Positions 5,477-9,884 of a DNA stretch of 9,884 nucleotides are shown here, one piece after another; within the stretch, counting starts at the first letter, position 1, and every line of letters begins with the position of its first letter. Both the position numbers and the translations under genes were made by a program. The stretch is taken from the NCBI GenBank assembly GCA_029239545.1, contig JARBUQ010000112.1:1-9884 (forward strand), written 5' to 3'. The notes below the pieces were generated by a model that saw nothing but the letters and a program-made list of their open reading frames with translations, was not told where the DNA came from and did not search any database. This DNA is from Paenibacillus sp. (GTDB lineage Bacteria; Bacillota; Bacilli; Paenibacillales; NBRC-103111).

Positions 5477-7324
5477 GCACACGCACACGCTCACCATAAG
5501 GTCACCAGGCATACCGGTCTGATGGATTGGCTTACTACCGTTGACCATAAGAAAATTGGGATCTTGTATTTGCTTGCAGGCGGATTGTTCTTTCTGCTCG
5601 GCGGCTTGGAAGCAATTCTGATCCGAGTACAGTTAATGAAGCCGATGAGTGATGCAATTGATGCATCCGTCTTTAATCAATTGCTGACGATGCATGGTAC
5701 AACGATGATCTTCTTCGCTGCCATGCCTCTAATCTTTGCCTTTATGAATGCGGTCATTCCGCTTCAGATTGGCGCGCGCGACGTAGCGTATCCGTTCGTG
5801 AATTCACTTGGGTTCTGGTTGTTCTTATCAGGCGGCCTATTAATGAACCTCAGCTGGTTTTTTGGAGGTGCTCCGGATGCGGGGTGGACAGCCTATGCAC
5901 CGCTCTCCTCACCTGAATATTCAGGTAAGGGTGTTGATTATTACGTACTCGGCCTGCAGATAGCAGGGATCGGGACGCTAATCGGGGGGATTAACTTCCT
6001 TGTAACGATTATCAACATGCGTGCTCCAGGGATGTCTTTCATGAGAATGCCGCTTTTCACATGGGCTTCCTTCGTTACTTCAGCACTCATCCTATTCGCC
6101 TTCCCGGCGATTACAGTAGGACTTGTACTATTAATGTTCGAACGGTTGTTTCATGGTAATTTCTTCGATGTCGCGGCCGGCGGTAATGTCGTGTTATGGC
6201 AGCATCTATTCTGGATATTCGGGCATCCTGAAGTTTACATTCTGATTTTGCCGGCATTCGGGATTATATCTGAAGTTATCAGTACTTTCTCTCACAAGCG
6301 TTTATTCGGATACAGCGCAATGGTATTCGCAACTGTTCTGATCGGTTTCCTTGGGTTCATGGTTTGGGTTCACCACATGTTCACAACGGGACTTGGTCCA
6401 GTCGCTAATGCGTTGTTCTCCATTGCGACGATGTTGATTGCGGTGCCTACGGGGATCAAGATTTTCAACTGGCTGTTCACCATGTGGGGAGGACAAATTC
6501 GCTTTACTACAGCGAACTTGTTCGCTGTAGGATTCATTCCTACCTTCGTTATGGGGGGGATGACCGGGGTTATGCTAGCGATTCCGGCAGCAGACTTCCA
6601 GTTCCATGACAGCTACTTCGTAGTCGCTCACTTTCACTATGTTATTGTAGGCGGTTTGGTGTTTGGTATATTCTCAGGGCTGTACTACTGGTGGCCGAAG
6701 ATGTTCGGTCGCATGCTCAATGAGACGTTGGGCAAATGGATGTTCTGGTTCTTCTTTATCGGTTTCCATTTAACGTTCTTCGTTCAGCATTTCCTTGGTC
6801 TGCTTGGGATGCCGCGACGTGTCTACACTTATCTGGACGGTCAAGGCTGGGGTACGATGAACCTGATCAGTAGTATCGGGGCATTCGCAATGGGAGTAGG
6901 GACGATTCTACTGCTGGTGAATATCATCATTACATCTATGAAGCCTAAAGATGCACCAGCCGATCCGTGGGATGCTCGTACGCTTGAGTGGTCAATTCCT
7001 TCACCAGCACCGGAGTATAATTTCAAACAGCTTCCGCTTGTTCGCGGTCTGGACGCATTGTTCAAAGAGAAGATGGAAGGCAAGAAAGAAATGACTCCAG
7101 CTGAGCCAATTAGCGCGATTCATATGCCTTCGCCATCCATTCTGCCTCTCGTTATGTCAATCGGATTGTTCATAGCAGGCTTCGGCTTTATGTATCACAA
7201 TTATTACATTGCAGGCGGCGGTATTGTTATTACGTTCATATGCATGTTTATTCGTTCAATCAACGATGATCATGGGTACCATATCGAGATTGAAGAACTG
7301 CAGGACAAGGAGGTTAGAGCATGA
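5474..7324 (+). CDS. ctaD: Cytochrome c oxidase (caa3-type) subunit I
   Basis: A 616-residue polytopic catalytic subunit that reduces O2 to water and pumps protons. All metal ligands are present: low-spin haem His74 (MHGT) and His388, high-spin haem His386 (HFHYV), and CuB His251, His300 and His301 with the cross-linked Tyr255 in GHPEVY. Proton-path residues are visible too: Asp103 (ARDVAYP) and Glu253 for the D channel, and Thr326 and Lys329 (PTGIKIF) for the K channel, consistent with an A1-type enzyme. After the 12-helix core, about 70 extra residues with two more hydrophobic segments (about 555-595) match the Bacillus form, which carries extra helices. The N-terminus is His-rich (five His in the first 13 residues). 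The start is TTG (see the separate entry). Its stop overlaps the ctaE start by 4 nt (ATGA). Confidence 0.98.
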   Translation: MAHAHAHHKVTRHTGLMDWLTTVDHKKIGILYLLAGGLFFLLGGLEAILIRVQLMKPMSDAIDASVFNQLLTMHGTTMIFFAAMPLIFAFMNAVIPLQIGARDVAYPFVNSLGFWLFLSGGLLMNLSWFFGGAPDAGWTAYAPLSSPEYSGKGVDYYVLGLQIAGIGTLIGGINFLVTIINMRAPGMSFMRMPLFTWASFVTSALILFAFPAITVGLVLLMFERLFHGNFFDVAAGGNVVLWQHLFWIFGHPEVYILILPAFGIISEVISTFSHKRLFGYSAMVFATVLIGFLGFMVWVHHMFTTGLGPVANALFSIATMLIAVPTGIKIFNWLFTMWGGQIRFTTANLFAVGFIPTFVMGGMTGVMLAIPAADFQFHDSYFVVAHFHYVIVGGLVFGIFSGLYYWWPKMFGRMLNETLGKWMFWFFFIGFHLTFFVQHFLGLLGMPRRVYTYLDGQGWGTMNLISSIGAFAMGVGTILLLVNIIITSMKPKDAPADPWDARTLEWSIPSPAPEYNFKQLPLVRGLDALFKEKMEGKKEMTPAEPISAIHMPSPSILPLVMSIGLFIAGFGFMYHNYYIAGGGIVITFICMFIRSINDDHGYHIEIEELQDKEVRA

Positions 7325-7935
7325 ATCACGACTTAACAGGCCATAACCTTCCTGCAGAACCTGAGAAAGCGACGCTGGAAGGCCGCAATAAAATATTGGG
7401 CTTCTGGCTGTTTCTTGGAGCCGAGACTGTATTGTTCGGTTGCTTGTTCGCTACATTCATTGGTCTGCGCAATCAGATCGCGGATGGTCCTCCAGGGACC
7501 GAAATATTCATCCTCTCTACAGTAGCAATTGCGACCTTTATATTGTTGACGAGCAGCTTGACGTCGGTATTGGCTATCCAGGCTATGCACCGTCACGATG
7601 TAGGCAAGATGATGCTGTGGTTCGGAATTACAGTATTGCTGGGTCTTGGATTCCTTGGGCTGGAAATTTATGAGTTTTTCGAATATGTACATGAAGGCCA
7701 CAAGTTCTCTACTAGCGCATTTAGCTCCGCTTTCTACACATTGGTTGGGTTCCACGGAGCTCACGTATTATTCGGAGTAGTATGGATTTCCTTGCTGATG
7801 GTTCAATTGAAGACCAAGGGACTCACTGTAGTCACAGCACCTAAGCTCTATGTTGCAGGCTTGTACTGGCACTTTGTCGACGTTGTCTGGGTTTTCATCT
7901 TTACAGTCGTATACTTGATGGGAAAGGTGGGCTAA
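7321..7935 (+). CDS. ctaE: Cytochrome c oxidase (caa3-type) subunit III
   Basis: A 204-residue membrane subunit with five hydrophobic segments (about 25-50, 62-88, 98-120, 137-162 and 178-200). That is the short bacterial form, whose missing first two helices are carried by subunit I. It stabilises subunit I and its proton uptake. Conserved landmarks are Glu35 in FLGAET, Glu115 in LGLEIYEF, GFHGAHVLFG (143-152, His145 and His148) and WHFVDVVWVFIF (183-194). A perfect AAGGAGG (7307-7313) lies 7 nt upstream inside the ctaD end, and ATGA couples the two genes. It is followed 4 nt later by ctaF. Confidence 0.97.
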   Translation: MNHDLTGHNLPAEPEKATLEGRNKILGFWLFLGAETVLFGCLFATFIGLRNQIADGPPGTEIFILSTVAIATFILLTSSLTSVLAIQAMHRHDVGKMMLWFGITVLLGLGFLGLEIYEFFEYVHEGHKFSTSAFSSAFYTLVGFHGAHVLFGVVWISLLMVQLKTKGLTVVTAPKLYVAGLYWHFVDVVWVFIFTVVYLMGKVG

Positions 7936-7939
7936 TTCG

Positions 7940-8257
7940 ATGGCATCCAATCATCATTCAGCTTCCGATCATGGGAACCGCAGGCATGTTCACGAAGGTC
8001 CCCGTAACCACTTTTTATCGTTCGCTTTATCCATTGTATTAACCCTTCTGGCATTCCTGGTTGTAATTGCCGAGATGGGTCGTACATTCACATTAATTTT
8101 CATTGTCGTACTAGCGCTAATCCAGGCAACGTTCCAATTGGCTTTCTGGATGCACATGAAAGATCGTGGGCATTTCTACGCCACTGTCGGCATCATCTTC
8201 GGCTTTGTGATCGCTCTGACTGGTGTTGCTGCAGTAGTTTATTGGATGTGGTGGTAA
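7940..8257 (+). CDS. ctaF: Cytochrome c oxidase subunit IV (bacterial type)
   Basis: A 105-residue small membrane subunit with three hydrophobic segments (about 25-45, 49-70 and 80-102). It carries the family motif FQLAFWMHMKDRG (65-77) and ends in an aromatic WMWW. It helps stability or assembly of the oxidase and is not catalytic. The first 24 residues are polar and His-rich (six His, at 5, 6, 11, 16, 18 and 24). AAAGGTGGG (7923-7931) lies 8 nt before the ATG. It is the last gene of the structural operon; a strong terminator begins 5 nt after its stop. Confidence 0.94.
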   Translation: MASNHHSASDHGNRRHVHEGPRNHFLSFALSIVLTLLAFLVVIAEMGRTFTLIFIVVLALIQATFQLAFWMHMKDRGHFYATVGIIFGFVIALTGVAAVVYWMWW

Positions 8258-8262
8258 TAGGA

Positions 8263-8293
8263 AGGGGGGCTTGCTGGTCAGGCTCCCCTTTTT
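8263..8293 (+). terminator. Rho-independent terminator after ctaF
   Basis: AGGGGGGCTTG (8263-8273) pairs with CAGGCTCCCCT (8279-8289) in an 11-bp G/C-rich stem with two wobbles, a 5-nt loop (CTGGT) and a T5 tract (8289-8293). It closes the ctaCDEF unit and would cut or stop read-through into ctaG. Confidence 0.92.
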
Positions 8294-8396
8294 CTTAGTC
8301 AATTTTTGAATTTCCCCATAGGTGGATGATTACTAATGAATCGTTTGCATATGGACTGCTTCATACATGAATGAACCGGAGGAGGAGAATACCTTC

Positions 8397-9293
8397 ATGC
8401 TCGGACTGCAATATTTCGATTTTAGCGAACTTTGGAGTCCTGTGAATATGGTGGTTACCATAATAATCGCAGTGTTGTATCTTGCGATTGTCGGACCTTA
8501 TCGAGCTAAGTTCGCAGATTCAGAACCCGTTCCTATTAAGAGAATTGTTTGCTTCCTGATTGGGATTTTCGCTTTTTACTTGGCTAATGGAGGACCTGTA
8601 GAGCTTCTTGGTCACTTGATGTTCAGTGCGCATATGACCTCGATGTCACTGGCTTATCTGGTAGCGCCGCCGCTTATATTGCTTGGTATATCCGGTTGGA
8701 TGATTCGTCCGCTTTTCAAGATTCCTGGCTTCAAAAAAGTATTAGTTGCCATAACTCATCCTATGATTGCTGTATTTGTTTTTAATGTTGCGTTCTCGTT
8801 TTACCATATGCCTGGGATTCATGACTATGTTATGACCCACTTCACAGTTCATACGCTTTTCTATATTGTACTAACCATATCTGCTTTCATGATGTGGTGG
8901 CCGATTATTACGCCTCTACCGGAACTGTATTCCATGTCTGAGTTGAAAAAAATGGCGTATATATTCGCAAACGGTGTTCTAATCACCCCAGCGTGCGCTT
9001 TAATTATATTTGCCGGTTCGGCTTTATTCGCTACTTATAGCGATCCAGTCGCATGGGCCACAGCTATGGGATATTGTGTGCCAATGAATGCACAGGTACT
9101 GCTACAGAATTTTGCCGGCGGACCAGAGTTCTTCTCTTTGCTGGATGCTCAAGAGGATCAGCAGCTTGGCGGTGTCATTATGAAGGTTGTACAAGAACTT
9201 ACGTATGGCGGAGCATTAGCGTATGTGTTTTTCTCATGGTACACCAGAGAGAGATTGGACGATAATGAGTTGGAGCCGGGCCCAGCTATATAA
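8397..9293 (+). CDS. ctaG: Cytochrome c oxidase assembly factor CtaG (caa3 type)
   Basis: A 298-residue membrane protein needed in Bacillus for formation of active caa3 oxidase, probably through the copper centre; this is the caa3_CtaG family, unrelated to Cox11. About seven hydrophobic segments span residues 15-280. Conserved family features are GHLMFSAHM (72-80, His73 and His79), a Pro pair at 91-92, FYHMPGIHDY (135-144), HFTVHTLFY (148-156) and QQLGGVIMKVVQEL (255-268). An in-frame ATG at 8367 would add 10 residues, but GGAGGAGGAG (8378-8387) lies inside that extension and 9 nt before the ATG at 8397. The shorter start is therefore chosen, and it restores the usual length. It lies about 100 nt after the ctaF terminator, so it probably needs its own promoter or read-through. 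TTGAAT (8306-8311) with TACTAA (8331-8336) is a poor candidate with 19-nt spacing. Confidence 0.94.
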   Translation: MLGLQYFDFSELWSPVNMVVTIIIAVLYLAIVGPYRAKFADSEPVPIKRIVCFLIGIFAFYLANGGPVELLGHLMFSAHMTSMSLAYLVAPPLILLGISGWMIRPLFKIPGFKKVLVAITHPMIAVFVFNVAFSFYHMPGIHDYVMTHFTVHTLFYIVLTISAFMMWWPIITPLPELYSMSELKKMAYIFANGVLITPACALIIFAGSALFATYSDPVAWATAMGYCVPMNAQVLLQNFAGGPEFFSLLDAQEDQQLGGVIMKVVQELTYGGALAYVFFSWYTRERLDDNELEPGPAI

Positions 9294-9313
9294 TTTAGGG
9301 GATGGTGTAAGAA

Positions 9314-9769
9314 ATGTTCAAAGTATTGCCTTTCCTGAGTACAACATTTATTGTAATTAGTGCTATATTCGTAGCAATTGGGTGGATATTAATCGCTCAG
9401 CGTAAAATTCAGGCCCATATGAGAGCGATGACTTTAGCGGGTGTTTTTGCGAGCTTGTTCTTCATTTTCTATATGTCTCGCACTATTTTCTTAGGCAATA
9501 CTTTATTCGATGGCCCTGAGCATATAAAGATTTATTATTTGATCTTCCTGTTGTTCCATATCACTCTTGCCACGGTGGGGGGAGTCATGGGCATTATTAC
9601 CCTGAGATGGGGCTATAAGAATGAATTGGCCAAACATCGCAAGATCGGTCCATGGACCTCGATAATCTGGTTCGCGACTGCGATTACCGGAACTACGGTT
9701 TACTATTTGCTTTACATCAAGTATCCAGGCGGTTCCACAGTCCCGGTTTGGAGAGCCATTTTCGGATGA
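9314..9769 (+). CDS. ctaM: DUF420 membrane protein, CtaM/YozB-like oxidase maturation factor
   Basis: A 151-residue protein with four hydrophobic segments (about 8-28, 38-60, 73-97 and 114-135). It carries the conserved DUF420 histidines: His35 in KIQAHMRAM, His70 in DGPEHIKIYY, His82 in FLLFHITLAT and His108 in AKHRKIGPWT. In Staphylococcus aureus the DUF420 protein CtaM is required for maturation of haem-copper oxidases; the Bacillus relative is YozB. The membrane histidines would suit haem or metal handling (inference). It starts 20 nt after ctaG, making a two-gene assembly unit. The ribosome site is loose (AGGGG at 9297-9301, 12 nt from the ATG), which suggests reliance on ctaG translation. 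The family call is firm; the symbol is carried over from S. aureus. Confidence 0.88.
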   Translation: MFKVLPFLSTTFIVISAIFVAIGWILIAQRKIQAHMRAMTLAGVFASLFFIFYMSRTIFLGNTLFDGPEHIKIYYLIFLLFHITLATVGGVMGIITLRWGYKNELAKHRKIGPWTSIIWFATAITGTTVYYLLYIKYPGGSTVPVWRAIFG

Positions 9770-9819
9770 CTTGGAGGACAAGCCGTCCACATCAGATAGG
9801 TCCAGAACAGCTTTCGAGG

Positions 9820-9845
9820 AAACAGCCTCCGAGGGCTGTTTTTTT
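9820..9845 (+). terminator. Rho-independent terminator after the DUF420 gene
   Basis: AAACAGCC (9820-9827) pairs with GGCTGTTT (9834-9841) in an 8-bp stem with a 6-nt loop (TCCGAG), running into seven T (9839-9845). An upstream AACAGC...CGAGG (9806-9819) can compete for the same right arm. No gene is identifiable in the last 39 bases after it. Confidence 0.92.
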
Positions 9846-9884
9846 AATGGAACTTAAAGCTCATTTGCATTGTCTAATAGGTGA

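Noticed and set aside
9847..9884. Start of a further gene (open frame from the ATG at 9847 to the window end)
   Set aside because: It begins directly after a terminator T-tract with no ribosome site; 12 codons are too few to judge.

Overview
The window looks like a chromosomal segment from a motile, endospore-forming, aerobic Firmicute, most likely Paenibacillaceae (Paenibacillus or a relative). The reasons are Bacillus-type MotA/MotB, a spore-type YhcN/YlaJ lipoprotein, a complete Bacillus-type caa3 oxidase cluster (ctaCDEF, then ctaG and a DUF420/CtaM gene), strong AGGAGG ribosome sites, and GTG and TTG starts. Genus is inference; no rRNA or other marker is present.

Left part, all minus strand. 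Positions 1-355 hold the N-terminus of a CvfC/YpgR-type protein: an Nfu_N domain followed by a perfect hexanucleotide repeat, read as at least 16 Ala-Gly dipeptides, which runs off the window edge. Next comes a divergent guanylate-kinase-like gene (517-1104) with its own terminator, then the overlapping flagellar stator genes motA and motB (1312-2911). A good sigma-D-type -10 lies just upstream of motA. Upstream of that are a large inverted repeat plus a 21-bp tandem duplication, and a YhcN/YlaJ-family spore lipoprotein gene (3099-3782).

Centre. A 584-bp divergent intergenic region (3783-4366) separates the minus-strand genes from the plus-strand oxidase operon. It contains a near-consensus sigma-A promoter pointing at ctaC (TTGACA, 17 nt, TATAGT, 4056-4084). 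Between that promoter and ctaC lies a tandem array of about 42-bp units, each built around a palindrome (4150-4303). This array is the best candidate for something undescribed. It is placed to act either as spaced DNA operators or as serial hairpins in a leader RNA of about 275 nt.

Right part, all plus strand. ctaC, ctaD, ctaE and ctaF encode subunits II (with CuA and a fused cytochrome c), I, III and IV of caa3 cytochrome c oxidase. They are tightly packed and end in a strong intrinsic terminator. ctaG and a DUF420/CtaM-like gene follow as a second pair, ending in another terminator. Both are oxidase assembly or maturation genes, so the cluster encodes the enzyme and part of the machinery that builds it. 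The heme A synthesis genes (ctaA, ctaB) are not in the window.

Apart from the leader array, the Ala-Gly repeat and the altered P-loop of the guanylate-kinase-like protein, the content is ordinary housekeeping for this group.
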